From assembly GCA_910574895.1 (NCBI GenBank), contig CAJTDQ010000001.1, forward strand, positions 496,001 to 560,000: a stretch of DNA of 64,000 nucleotides, in the 5' to 3' direction. Each line of letters begins with the position of its first letter. The stretch's first letter is position 1. Below are positions 25,505 to 35,137 of this stretch, one piece after another. The translations under genes and the position numbers were made by a program. The DNA is from Eubacteriaceae bacterium. Lineage in GTDB: Bacteria > Bacillota > Clostridia > Lachnospirales > Lachnospiraceae. The notes under the pieces are model-generated. The model searched no databases and had not been told where the DNA came from. It was given only the letters and a program-made list of their open reading frames with translations.

Positions 25505-25548
25505 CTCCACAATATTTATTTCGGAATCCCGATACAAATATTGTGGAG
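25505..25548 (-). promoter_or_regulatory. Hairpin sequestering the DUF1540 ribosome binding site
   Basis: CTCCACAATATTT (25505-25517) and AAATATTGTGGAG (25536-25548) form a perfect 13-bp stem, and the loop contains an inner TCGG/CCGA stem. The arm next to the gene carries GGAG of the Shine-Dalgarno sequence. It has no U-run, so it is better read as a translational control element than a terminator of thrS. Confidence 0.65.
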
Positions 25549-25598
25549 TCTTTACTAAAATTTATTCAATTATAAAATTCCATTTTTTAACATTTCTG

Positions 25599-27563
25599 TT
25601 AATGAGTTTCGTTATTCACCTCTATTTTTCTGATTTCTTTTGTATCAATTTCTTTGCAAATCTGATTAATAAAATCATCCAACGGTTTAACGCCCTCATC
25701 ACCTGCAAACCTGCTTCTTACAGAAACAGTTCCATCAGCTTCTTCCTGTTGTCCAACTACAAGCATATATGGAAGTTTATCAAGTCTTGCCTCACGAATC
25801 TTATATCCGATTTTTTCTGAACGGGAATCAACTGTCACATCAACATGTCTTGCCTTCAAAGCTTTTGCAACAGACTGTGCATAATCTTCGTATTTTTCTG
25901 AAATCGGAAGAATTCTTACCTGTTCAGGACATAACCATGTAGGGAATTTACCGGCATACTTTTCAATCAACCATGCAAGTGTTCTTTCATAGCAGCCCAT
26001 AGATGTTCTATGAATTATATAAGGACGTACCTTTTCTCCATTTTCATCAATATAATACATATCAAACTGTTCCGCCAAAAGAGCATCCCACTGAATGGTA
26101 ATCATCGTATCTTCTTTTCCATATACATTTCTCGCATTAATATCAACCTTCGGTCCATAGAACGCAGCCTCTCCAACATCTTCTGTAAACTCAATATTCA
26201 GTTCTGTCAGAATTTCTCTGATGTGCTGTTCTGTCTCTTCCCAAACCTCTGGTTCACCAATGTATTTTTCTTTATTTTCCGGATCCCATTTTGAAAGATG
26301 ATATGTTACATCTTCTTCCACTCCTAATGTTTCAAGACAGTGTTTTGCAAGCGCAAGACATCCCTTAAACTCTTCTACCATCTGATCCGGACGTACAATT
26401 AAATGTCCTTCTGAAATCGTAAACTGACGAACACGTGTCAGGCCGTGCATCTCTCCCGAGTCTTCATTTCTGAACAAGGTAGATGTTTCACTATATCTTA
26501 ATGGTAAATCTCTGTAAGATTTCTGGCTTGCCTTATATACATAATACTGGAATGGGCATGTCATAGGACGAAGTGCCATAACTTCTTTATCTTTTTCCTC
26601 ATCCCCTAATACAAACATGCCATCTGTATAATGATCCCAATGTCCGGAAATCTTATACAAATCAGATTTTGCCATTAGCGGTGTTCTTGTCCTTGTATAT
26701 CCCCATTCATTATCTTCCAAATCCTCAATCCATCTCTGCATTTTTTGTATCATTTTTGTTCCTTTTGGAAGTAATAACGGCAGACCCTGACCAATTACAT
26801 CAACTGTTGTGAAAAGTTCCATTTCACGTCCAAGCTTATTATGGTCTCTGTTTTTCTGATCTTCCAGCATTTCCAGATATTCATTTAACGCTTCTTTATT
26901 ATCAAAAGCTGTACCATAAATTCTCTGAAGTCTTGCTTTATCAGAATCTCCTCTCCAATATGCCATAGAGGAGGAAATTAGTTTAAATGCTTTAATTGGT
27001 TTTGTATTCATAAGATGAGGTCCTGCACAGAGATCTACAAATTCTCCCTGACTATAGAAAGATATAATGGAATCTTCCGGTAAATCCTTAATTAATTCCA
27101 CCTTATAAGGTTCATTTCTGTCTTCCATATATTTAATGGCATCTTCTCTTGGAAGAGTAAATCTTTCAAGCTTTGCACCTTTTTTTATAATTTTTTTCAT
27201 CTCTGCTTCAATTTTATCCAAATCTTCTCTGGAAAAAGGCTCGCTGTCAAAATCATAATAAAATCCATCATCAATAGATGGTCCGATAGCCAGTTTTGCC
27301 TCTGGAAAAAGATTCTTTACTGCCTCTGCTAAGACATGAGATGCTGTATGACGATAAGCCGCCTTTCCAGCCTCATCTTTGAATGTTAAAATATTCAAAG
27401 TACAATCTCTATCTACAGTAGTTCTTAAATCCACTACTTCTCCATCTATTTCTCCTGCACAGGCTGCTCTTCCTAAACCACCTGCAATGTCAAAAGCAAT
27501 ATCACTGACACTCATAGCCTCTGCATATTCTTTTACTGAGCCGTCTTTTAATGTAATCTTCAT
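25599..27563 (-). CDS. thrS: Threonyl-tRNA synthetase
   Basis: This is a class II synthetase charging tRNA-Thr. The 654-residue protein shows the N-terminal TGS domain (MKITLKDGSVKEYAE). The editing domain follows with HTASHVLAEA and its conserved His pair. The catalytic core has LRPMTCPFQYY and FRNEDSGEMHGLTRVRQFT. The C-terminal anticodon-binding domain contains VRILPISEKYEDYA. The segment usually reading QDDAH is ISEGH here, a clade-type variant. AAGGAGG precedes the ATG. Expression is under a T-box, and a structured repeat lies between the T-box and the gene. Confidence 0.97.
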   Translation of the reverse strand: MKITLKDGSVKEYAEAMSVSDIAFDIAGGLGRAACAGEIDGEVVDLRTTVDRDCTLNILTFKDEAGKAAYRHTASHVLAEAVKNLFPEAKLAIGPSIDDGFYYDFDSEPFSREDLDKIEAEMKKIIKKGAKLERFTLPREDAIKYMEDRNEPYKVELIKDLPEDSIISFYSQGEFVDLCAGPHLMNTKPIKAFKLISSSMAYWRGDSDKARLQRIYGTAFDNKEALNEYLEMLEDQKNRDHNKLGREMELFTTVDVIGQGLPLLLPKGTKMIQKMQRWIEDLEDNEWGYTRTRTPLMAKSDLYKISGHWDHYTDGMFVLGDEEKDKEVMALRPMTCPFQYYVYKASQKSYRDLPLRYSETSTLFRNEDSGEMHGLTRVRQFTISEGHLIVRPDQMVEEFKGCLALAKHCLETLGVEEDVTYHLSKWDPENKEKYIGEPEVWEETEQHIREILTELNIEFTEDVGEAAFYGPKVDINARNVYGKEDTMITIQWDALLAEQFDMYYIDENGEKVRPYIIHRTSMGCYERTLAWLIEKYAGKFPTWLCPEQVRILPISEKYEDYAQSVAKALKARHVDVTVDSRSEKIGYKIREARLDKLPYMLVVGQQEEADGTVSVRSRFAGDEGVKPLDDFINQICKEIDTKEIRKIEVNNETH

Positions 27564-27594
27564 AATTTTCCTCCTTGTTTAAGATTTTACTATG

Positions 27595-27730
27595 CTGTTT
27601 ATCACAGCTCGATTACGCTTCGCTTCATCTCGCTTGAGCTGAACGCTCAATAAAATCAAATAAACAGTCACAAATATGAAAGTAAACTTTCATATTTGTT
27701 TTGTTTATTTGATTTTGCTGTGCTAAACAG
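27595..27730 (-). repeat. Structured intergenic repeat, copy B (thrS leader)
   Basis: This 136-bp element has an outer stem of 27595-27608 with 27717-27730 (13 of 14 pairs). A long hairpin has arms 27652-27666 and 27702-27716 (15 bp perfect), enclosing a second perfect stem 27671-27682/27687-27698. The module 27609-27651 on the minus strand holds TTGAGCG, GCTCAA, GAGATGAAGC, GCG and AATCGA. It begins four bases after the T-run of the T-box terminator and ends 31 bases before the thrS ATG. Confidence 0.78.
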
Positions 27731-27734
27731 TAGC

Positions 27735-27965
27735 AAAAAAGAAGTCCCTGTTTATGTTTCCATAAACAGGGACGTAATATACGCGGTTCCACCCTGATTG
27801 CTCCTAAATTTAAGAGCCTCTCATTGTGATGATAACGGAATCACCGGACTGGATTAGAGTCACTCAGAGGTAGTCTTCAATTACCCTTCTGTAAGATGCT
27901 CTCAGCCACGGCACCTCTCTCTGTGACCCTCCAGATAATCTACTGTCCTCGTCATCGCTTTATTT
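27735..27965 (-). promoter_or_regulatory. T-box riboswitch controlling thrS
   Basis: This transcribed leader senses uncharged tRNA and controls thrS by antitermination. On the minus strand the T-box motif AGGGTGGAACCGCG is at 27782-27795 and carries the bases that pair with the tRNA acceptor end. It is followed by a strong terminator with 13-bp arms 27744-27756/27761-27773 and a T-run. Stem I starts near 27962 with AGAGAGGTG-type segments. A candidate threonine specifier, ACC, lies in the GACTACCTCTGAG segment. The exact specifier position needs a fold. Confidence 0.93.
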
Positions 27966-28034
27966 TATACTAATTATAACATTATCCGTTTTAATGTCAA
28001 TAAAATAATTTTGGAATTTTTATGTATACCCAAC

Positions 28035-28071
28035 TTCGTCCTAGTAAAACCCCCGCTTTTACTAGGACGAA
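28035..28071. other. Perfect 15-bp hairpin upstream of the thrS T-box
   Basis: TTCGTCCTAGTAAAA (28035-28049) pairs exactly with 28057-28071 across a 7-nt CCCCCGC loop. Neither strand has a following T-run. It stands between the CAP-protein terminator and the thrS leader; its role is unknown. Confidence 0.55.
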
Positions 28072-28127
28072 CATCTATGAATCAATACCCTTTTTCATTT
28101 TAAGTATTTCTTCCTGATTCACTTTTC

Positions 28128-28139
28128 GGAAACGTTTCC
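28128..28139. promoter_or_regulatory. Palindrome resembling a LacI-family/cre operator
   Basis: The 12-bp perfect palindrome GGAAACGTTTCC has the central CG and flanks typical of LacI-family operators. It lies between thrS and the CAP-protein gene, upstream of thrS but distant from any clear promoter. The assignment is tentative. Confidence 0.3.
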
Positions 28140-28160
28140 AAGTTTCTGTAAAAAAATAAA

Positions 28161-28199
28161 AAAATTAGTCTATACGCTCATTTGTTATAGACTAATTTT
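28161..28199 (-). terminator. Terminator of the CAP-domain protein gene
   Basis: AAAATTAGTCTATA (28161-28174) pairs with TATAGACTAATTTT (28186-28199). On the minus strand it is followed by a long T-rich run. It begins 37 bp after the stop codon. Confidence 0.85.
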
Positions 28200-28235
28200 A
28201 CCATACTTTCCAAAAAAAGTAAATTATTAAATTTT

Positions 28236-29297
28236 TTATTTTGTATAAAATTCTTGTGTCCAGTATGACTGAATCAGTAAATCTCCAGTCATATTTCCGG
28301 CATCAAAATATCCTATTCCAACACATTCATATTTCGGATTTAACATATTTTCTCTATGATATTTTTCACCATATAAATGTTTATAAGCATATGCTACAAA
28401 CTTTGAAACATCTTCCGGCTTATCTGCTGTGTAGGCCAAATTCTCGCCAATTAATTTTCCTTTCTTAAAACCTACTTGATTATAAACAGTGCTGAAGCTT
28501 TCACCATTCGGTCTTTCATGAGACCATTTTTTAGATATCTCTGTCGCTCTGATATCTGCAATCTCAATTAATTTATCAAGCATTTTTAAAGGTTGTGCTT
28601 TTACTTTTATTCTATCCTTGTTTAGTCTGGATAACATTTCGAAAATTATTTTCTGATTTGCTGCTTTTACCGGATCCTGATAATCTGTTACCGTTACAGC
28701 ACACGATAACTTTTTCCCTGCCACAACAGCTGTAATCTTACATTTACCTTTCGCTTTCGCAATTACTAATCCTTTATTATTAACTGTGGCAACATTTTTG
28801 TTGCTTGACTTCCATTTTGCTGACTTTTTAGTATTGTATAACTTTAATTGAAACTGTCCCGGTTTACCTGCATATATTGGCTGTGCATCTTCTGTATAAG
28901 TTATTTTCTGTACATCCATTTTAACATTTAACATTCCTAAAGTTACTTTTGTAAACTTTTTAGAAGTCACTACTAAATTTTCCTGAACTCTAACTTTACA
29001 AGTATAAGTTTTTTTCTTATATTTTGCCTTGATTTTGCATTGTCCTTTACCGACGCCTTTAATCTTTCCTTTTTTTACTGTTGCTACTTTCTTATTTGTA
29101 CTACGCCACTTTATTTTTGCTCCCTTTGGTACATTTAACATTTTCACTTTGAACGTTTTTCCCGCTACCACATAAACTGATTTGTAATTCAAGTAAGGAT
29201 TGCTGGCGGCTTGAACATCTTTAAATGATCCTCCTGTAACCATAACTGTCATAATTACAATCATAACCAAAGAAAGTACTCTTCTTAATTTACACAT
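28236..29297 (-). CDS. Secreted CAP-domain protein with Big2-like repeats
   Basis: This is a 353-residue exported protein. Residues 1-31 are a signal peptide ending in VQA. Two Ig-like group 2 domains follow (about 35-105 and 120-205), marked by WRSTNKKVATVKKGKIKGV and WKSSNKNVATVNNKGLVI. The C-terminal 140 residues form a CAP/SCP domain with SHERPNG, GENLAY, HRENMLNPKYECVGIGY and a final SYWTQEF. CAP proteins are extracellular and in spore-formers resemble YkwD. Enzymatic activity is not established. GGAGG precedes the ATG, and a clear terminator follows. Confidence 0.88.
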   Translation of the reverse strand: MCKLRRVLSLVMIVIMTVMVTGGSFKDVQAASNPYLNYKSVYVVAGKTFKVKMLNVPKGAKIKWRSTNKKVATVKKGKIKGVGKGQCKIKAKYKKKTYTCKVRVQENLVVTSKKFTKVTLGMLNVKMDVQKITYTEDAQPIYAGKPGQFQLKLYNTKKSAKWKSSNKNVATVNNKGLVIAKAKGKCKITAVVAGKKLSCAVTVTDYQDPVKAANQKIIFEMLSRLNKDRIKVKAQPLKMLDKLIEIADIRATEISKKWSHERPNGESFSTVYNQVGFKKGKLIGENLAYTADKPEDVSKFVAYAYKHLYGEKYHRENMLNPKYECVGIGYFDAGNMTGDLLIQSYWTQEFYTK

Positions 29298-29400
29298 AAT
29301 AATCCCTCCTCATCTTTTACACTTATCATAACATGACATCTCTTTACAAATTTATTTTATCTTAACACTATATATTTGCAAATTCTGAAATTCATGATAA

Positions 29401-30525
29401 TTATTTTATTTTATACGAATATTTAATCTTTGCGTTTTTAAATACATAATCCTGTGCTTTATTTAATAATACAAGTTCTTTCATTTCTTTGTCCGAATAT
29501 TTTTCTTTCATCTCTTCTGCACTTTCCAGATTTGCTTCTGCATAAGAGTTTTCATATTCTTCCTCAATTTCTTCTTTCGTTGCAGTAAGTTTCAAATCCT
29601 TTGTCAACTGCCATAATAATAACTCAGACTTTAATTCAACATTGTAATTATCTTGTATTACTTCATCGGTTAACCCGTTCATTTTCTTATATTCCTCAAC
29701 AGAAACACTTGCGAACTCTGCTTCTGCCTCTGTGTCTGCATCCATTGTATCAATTACCTGTTGCTGGAATTCTGCCGGAATCGCCTTTAAATTCACTTTT
29801 TCTATCGCCTTATTCCACAATGCTGGTTTTACAATTTCTTCTTTAATATATTCTTTTTCCCACTCGTAAAATTCCGCAACATTGGAAACACCTCTCTCTT
29901 CAAAATACTCCTCTTTCACCCATTTATCTGTCACTTCGCTGACAACAAGCTTATTTACATTTAATACCTTTAACTCATATTTAATCTTTTTTCCTGTATA
30001 ATCAATTTGATCCATGGATAACACATTTGCATCTTTTCCATTATCTAAATTAATAGAGATTTTATCTCCTTTTTTATGACCTTTTATTTTATCAGAAAAA
30101 ATTTTGTAAGCACCACTGTTATTGCTGCTTCCAATGTCAATAGACTGTTCTTCCATTGACAAATCCTGAACCTTTTTACCATCAATATATGCTGTATAGT
30201 CAAAGTCTACCTGATCTGTATCTTTTGCTGCACGATCTACTTCATAATGATAGTTTGTATCTTCGCTGACACATTCATCCCACTGTTCCTGTGTAACTTC
30301 ATAATCCAAACCTGTCACGTCTCCCACTGAAATATAATCCTCTGTCTTAAATCCTAACTCCTTATCAATATCTGATTTTGGTTTTACACTTTTTGCCCAA
30401 TATACAACAATTGCAAATACAATAATAATTACAGCAATAATTGCAGGTACAATTAACTTTGTCAAATCAAATTTCTTTTCTTCTATTTTATTTTCCTTTA
30501 AATTCTCCTGATTATTATTTTCCAC
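29401..30525 (-). CDS. Membrane-anchored FKBP/trigger-factor-like peptidyl-prolyl isomerase
   Basis: This is a 374-residue protein with a cytoplasmic charged N terminus, one membrane helix (about residues 23-43, IVPAIIAVIIIVFAIVVYW) and a large extracytoplasmic part. Residues about 95-190 match the FKBP domain of trigger factor (VDFDYTAYIDGKKVQD, DKIKGHKKGDKISINL). The remaining helical segment resembles the trigger factor C-terminal chaperone region. I infer a surface foldase helping exported proteins fold. The start is a GTG at 30525 with AAGGAG upstream. It lies beside the gene for a secreted CAP protein but appears to be transcribed separately. Confidence 0.82.
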   Translation of the reverse strand: MENNNQENLKENKIEEKKFDLTKLIVPAIIAVIIIVFAIVVYWAKSVKPKSDIDKELGFKTEDYISVGDVTGLDYEVTQEQWDECVSEDTNYHYEVDRAAKDTDQVDFDYTAYIDGKKVQDLSMEEQSIDIGSSNNSGAYKIFSDKIKGHKKGDKISINLDNGKDANVLSMDQIDYTGKKIKYELKVLNVNKLVVSEVTDKWVKEEYFEERGVSNVAEFYEWEKEYIKEEIVKPALWNKAIEKVNLKAIPAEFQQQVIDTMDADTEAEAEFASVSVEEYKKMNGLTDEVIQDNYNVELKSELLLWQLTKDLKLTATKEEIEEEYENSYAEANLESAEEMKEKYSDKEMKELVLLNKAQDYVFKNAKIKYSYKIK

Positions 30526-30556
30526 TGTCCTATCTCCTTTATCGTATTTTTATAAT

Positions 30557-30591
30557 AAAAAAAGAATCTTAATATTAAAGATTCTTTTTTT
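30557..30591 (-). terminator. Terminator of guaB
   Basis: AAAAAAGAATCTT (30558-30570) pairs with 30578-30590, followed by T-rich sequence on the minus strand. It lies about 55 bp after the guaB stop; the symmetric A/T tracts would also let it act on the plus strand. Confidence 0.85.
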
Positions 30592-30645
30592 ATTTTATCA
30601 TAATTTGATAAATTAATATATGTTTTTTTACAAATTTCACAAAGT

Positions 30646-32160
<1,515 letters not shown>

Positions 32161-32169
32161 TTATCGAAA

Positions 32170-32198
32170 ATACTAACACAAAAAAGCGACACAGTCAA
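32170..32198 (-). promoter_or_regulatory. Sigma-A promoter of guaB, embedded in the upstream terminator
   Basis: TTGACT (32193-32198) and TAGTAT (32170-32175) are separated by 17 bp on the minus strand. The -35 and spacer lie within the terminator hairpin at 32182-32214, so termination of the upstream unit and initiation of guaB share the same DNA. Confidence 0.6.
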
Positions 32199-32214
32199 TG
32201 ACTATATCGCTTTT
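32182..32214 (-). terminator. Terminator after the DUF6106 gene
   Basis: AAAAGCGA (32182-32189) pairs with TCGCTTTT (32207-32214), with an inner AGTC/GACT pair. On the minus strand the stem ends with a TTTTTTG run. It closes the Asp23/FakA/DUF6106 unit. Confidence 0.8.
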
Positions 32215-32253
32215 ATAGACAAAAAATCTTACAACCTTACAGTAGCTGCTGTT

Positions 32254-32754
32254 TTATTCGCCCTTAACCACAATATTCGGCCGTACATGATGCATAGCCT
32301 CAATTACTTTTTCGTTTGGCTCAAACAATATTTTTACCTTACCATTTGCGTTGTTGATTATCATAGCATAGACAGTATTTACTTTTCCACCTGCCGAATA
32401 ATCTTTTACTACAGCACTCATAGAAGCCCGGACAACCTGTTCTGACATAACCGGAGCAATGATTTCCGCCTCTCTGATATCATAATTGGCAATATTTTTT
32501 CTTTTGCTCTGTCCCATAATCTTATCCACAGTTAAATCTCCATTTAAAAGTGAATATTCATATTCTACACTGGTATAAGACCAGACCATATAGGAAGCAT
32601 ATCCCAATAAAACTGTAAGTGTAAAACCTAATATACCTAACCAGAGAATACTCATTACACCAATAAGAACAATGAAAATAGAGAGTATACGCAACAATAC
32701 ACCTGATATACTGGTTCCCCTCTTAATAATCTGCTCTACAAAAACCTCATCCAT
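32254..32754 (-). CDS. DUF6106-type membrane protein
   Basis: This is a 166-residue protein of unknown function with two close membrane helices at about residues 17-60 (SGVLLRILSIFIVLIGVMSILWLGI and the following hydrophobic stretch). A cytoplasmic domain of about 100 residues follows, beginning VEYEYSLLNGDLTVDKIMG. The layout resembles DUF6106, which I assign from memory of the family pattern. I start at the ATG at 32754, five bases after GGAGG. It directly follows the FakA-like gene and overlaps its regulatory sequence, so the two are probably co-expressed. Confidence 0.68.
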   Translation of the reverse strand: MDEVFVEQIIKRGTSISGVLLRILSIFIVLIGVMSILWLGILGFTLTVLLGYASYMVWSYTSVEYEYSLLNGDLTVDKIMGQSKRKNIANYDIREAEIIAPVMSEQVVRASMSAVVKDYSAGGKVNTVYAMIINNANGKVKILFEPNEKVIEAMHHVRPNIVVKGE

Positions 32755-32765
32755 AAGCGCCTCCA

Positions 32766-34442
32766 TTATTCAACAGATACAATATAATAATATACCGGCT
32801 GTCCTCCCGGATAAACCTCCACTTCAAGGTCCGGAAGTGCCTCTGTAATCTTTTCTGAGAGAGCTTCGGCATCCTCACCGGTTATTCCCTCTCCAAAGTA
32901 TATACTGACAATTTCTGAATCTTCATCCTGCATTTCTTTAATCATTTCAACAGTAGTATCTGCAATATCTTCTCCAACAGCTAACATTCCTGCATCACCG
33001 ATTCCCATAATATTGCCTTCTCTGATTTCTTTATCATCAATTACTGTATCTCTGACTGCATATGTCACTTCACCTGATTTTACATATGACATGCTGTCTA
33101 TCATTGCTTCTTTATTTTCATCCGGAGTACTATCCTCTATAAATCCTATCATTGCAGAAATTCCCTGCGGAATTGTCTTTGACGGAATAACAATGAGGTT
33201 TTTATCCTCTACCAGACTTTCTGCCTGATTTGCAGCCAGAATAATATTTTTATTGTTCGGAAGAACAAATATATTTTCTGCATTCACTTTATCCACAGCA
33301 TTGAGAATATCTTCTGTGCTTGGATTCATTGTCTGTCCTCCGGAAATAATATAATCTACATTTAAGCCTTTAAAGATTTCATCTAATCCTTCGCCTGCAG
33401 AAACAGCAATAAATCCATATTTCTTCTTTGGCTCATTTGCTTTTGCCTGTTCTTCCTCGGCTTTCTGCTGTTCTGCCATCTTTTGAGCATTTTTAATAAG
33501 TCTCTCATGATGTTCTTCTCTCATATTGTCTATCTTCATTCTGGATAAAGAACCATATGTTAATGCTCTGGTAAATGCCTCTCCCGGCTGATTCGTATGG
33601 ACATGCACTTTTACAATCTCATCATCTGCAACCAGCACAATTGAATCTCCAATAGATTCCAGAAAGTCTTTAAATGATTTTTCTTCATCCTGTGGCATTG
33701 GATTATCCAGATTAATAATAAACTCTGTACAATATCCAAACTTAATATCAGCCTCATCTAATGGAATATCATCCATAACCATGCTGCTGTTTGTGCTGAC
33801 ATTTTCTAATGTATAATCAACTTCTTTTCCAAGGAACGCATCATATGCCCCCTTAATGACAACCATAAGTCCCTGTCCACCGGAATCAACAACTCCTGCC
33901 TGCTTTAATACCGGCAGCATCTCAGGTGTCTGGCTTAGGACATAATCACCATGCTTGATTATCTCATCAATTACATAAGACAAATCATCGCTTTCTCCCA
34001 ACATTTCGCATGCCTTATCAGCCATACCTTTTGCCACTGTCAGAATAGTACCTTCCTTTGGTTTCATAACTGCCTTATATGCTGTTTCTACTGCTCTGAC
34101 ACATGCTTTGGAGAGAACCTCCACATTAATTTCGTCATATTTCTTTATTTCTCTGGTAAACCCTCTGAAAAGCTGTGATAATATTACACCGGAATTTCCT
34201 CTGGCGCCTCTAAGAGAACCTGTAGAAATAGCTTTTGCCACTGTTTCCATAGTCGGTTCAGCAATAGCTCCAACTTCATTCGCTGCTGACATAATTGTAA
34301 GCGTCATATTCGTTCCTGTATCACCATCCGGTACCGGGAATACATTCAACTCATTAATCCATTCTTTTTTTGCTTCAAGATTTTTCGCGCCTGCAATAAA
34401 CATCTTCTGTAACATCTGCGCATCAATTACATTTATTTCCAA
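32766..34442 (-). CDS. fakA: DAK2-domain fatty acid kinase catalytic subunit (FakA/YloV)
   Basis: This protein phosphorylates fatty acids bound to a FakB carrier, feeding exogenous fatty acids into phospholipid synthesis. The 558-residue protein has the N-terminal DhaL/Dak2 nucleotide domain with the metal motif NVFPVPDGDTGTNM (residues about 29-42) and RGARGNSGVILSQ. A middle domain has VHVHTNQPG, and the C-terminal domain has a TKTIPQGISAM-like segment. The start is a TTG at 34442, eight bases after GGAGG. It follows asp23 by about 30 bp; this asp23-fakA pair is conserved in Firmicutes (yloU-yloV). Confidence 0.9.
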   Translation of the reverse strand: MEINVIDAQMLQKMFIAGAKNLEAKKEWINELNVFPVPDGDTGTNMTLTIMSAANEVGAIAEPTMETVAKAISTGSLRGARGNSGVILSQLFRGFTREIKKYDEINVEVLSKACVRAVETAYKAVMKPKEGTILTVAKGMADKACEMLGESDDLSYVIDEIIKHGDYVLSQTPEMLPVLKQAGVVDSGGQGLMVVIKGAYDAFLGKEVDYTLENVSTNSSMVMDDIPLDEADIKFGYCTEFIINLDNPMPQDEEKSFKDFLESIGDSIVLVADDEIVKVHVHTNQPGEAFTRALTYGSLSRMKIDNMREEHHERLIKNAQKMAEQQKAEEEQAKANEPKKKYGFIAVSAGEGLDEIFKGLNVDYIISGGQTMNPSTEDILNAVDKVNAENIFVLPNNKNIILAANQAESLVEDKNLIVIPSKTIPQGISAMIGFIEDSTPDENKEAMIDSMSYVKSGEVTYAVRDTVIDDKEIREGNIMGIGDAGMLAVGEDIADTTVEMIKEMQDEDSEIVSIYFGEGITGEDAEALSEKITEALPDLEVEVYPGGQPVYYYIVSVE

Positions 34443-34470
34443 AATTTTATCCTCCTAAGGGTAAGACTGA

Positions 34471-34830
34471 TTAGTCAATTGTTCTTACGCCTTCAACAAA
34501 TATATTGACTTTTTTCACTGTCATACCAGTGAACTCTTCTATTTTATATTTCACACTTGAGATAATATTATCTGCGATTGTGGCAATATTAACACCATAC
34601 GCTACAATAATATGAAAATCAATTAAAATCTCATTATTTTCGTTTATCTCTACATTTATTCCTTTTGTTGAACTATCTTTCTTTAGTAATCTGACCAGAC
34701 CATCTTTCATGCTGACCATCGCCATACCTACAATTCCAAAACATTCATATGCTGTCTCACCTGCGTATTTTGCGATAACTTCCGGACTAATTAATATTTG
34801 TCCCATTTCAGTGTTCATCTTACCTTTCAT
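34471..34830 (-). CDS. Asp23/Gls24 family envelope-stress protein (YloU-like)
   Basis: This 119-residue protein has the Asp23 fold pattern (ISPEVIAKYAGETAYECFGIVGMA, then VDFHIIVAYGVNIATIADNI and VKKVNIFVEGV). Members are abundant soluble or membrane-associated proteins linked to envelope homeostasis. This one is of the type paired with fakA. AGGAGG precedes the ATG at 34830. It is separated from rpmB upstream by about 300 bp that contain structured repeats. Confidence 0.9.
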   Translation of the reverse strand: MKGKMNTEMGQILISPEVIAKYAGETAYECFGIVGMAMVSMKDGLVRLLKKDSSTKGINVEINENNEILIDFHIIVAYGVNIATIADNIISSVKYKIEEFTGMTVKKVNIFVEGVRTID

Positions 34831-34920
34831 ATATGTTCCTCCTTCATGAGTTTATTTACATATTAGTTTACACAGTTAGGGCTATTATACTCTGTTTGGA
34901 AAAAAAAGACAATAGCGAAA

Positions 34921-35061
34921 GATAGAGCTGTGCATAAATAGAAAAAGAGTGTGATTCAAAAGTTTACTTTTGATACACACTCTTTTTCTATTTATATAGA
35001 GCGAAGCTCGGTAGTGAGATGAAGCCCATAGGGCGAAATCGAACTAGCACAGCTCTATATC
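34921..35061 (+). repeat. Structured intergenic repeat, copy C (beside rpmB)
   Basis: This element of about 141 bp is in the opposite orientation to copies A and B. Its outer stem is 34922-34933 with 35047-35058 (12 bp perfect). A perfect 20-bp stem, 34934-34953 with 34976-34995, encloses an inner TCAAAAG/CTTTTGA stem. The module follows at 34993-35043, with GAGCGAAGCTC, GAGATGAAGC, a GCCC/GGGC mini-hairpin and GAAATCGA. Read on the minus strand, the long stem ends in T-rich sequence and may end rpmB transcripts. Confidence 0.8.
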
Positions 35062-35065
35062 TAAC

Positions 35066-35124
35066 TATATAGAGCGAAGCTCGGTAGTGAGATGAAGCCC
35101 ACGGGGCGAAATCGAACTAGCACA
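35066..35124 (+). repeat. Structured repeat, copy D (module only)
   Basis: These 59 bp repeat 34993-35051 with 57 identities, offset by 73 bp. The two differences (TA to CG at 35102-35103) sit in the loop of the GCCC/GGGC mini-hairpin, so the stem is kept. The long hairpin and the outer stem are missing. The copy ends 14 bp from the rpmB stop codon. Confidence 0.85.
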
Positions 35125-35137
35125 ACTTCTTATAACT

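Noticed and set aside
25505-25548. Terminator of thrS
   Set aside because: The stem is perfect but has no U-run and overlaps the next gene's Shine-Dalgarno sequence, so a translational role fits better.
34993-35124. Possible CRISPR array
   Set aside because: There are only two direct copies, 73 bp apart, with internal secondary structure; spacer-like regions and cas genes are absent.
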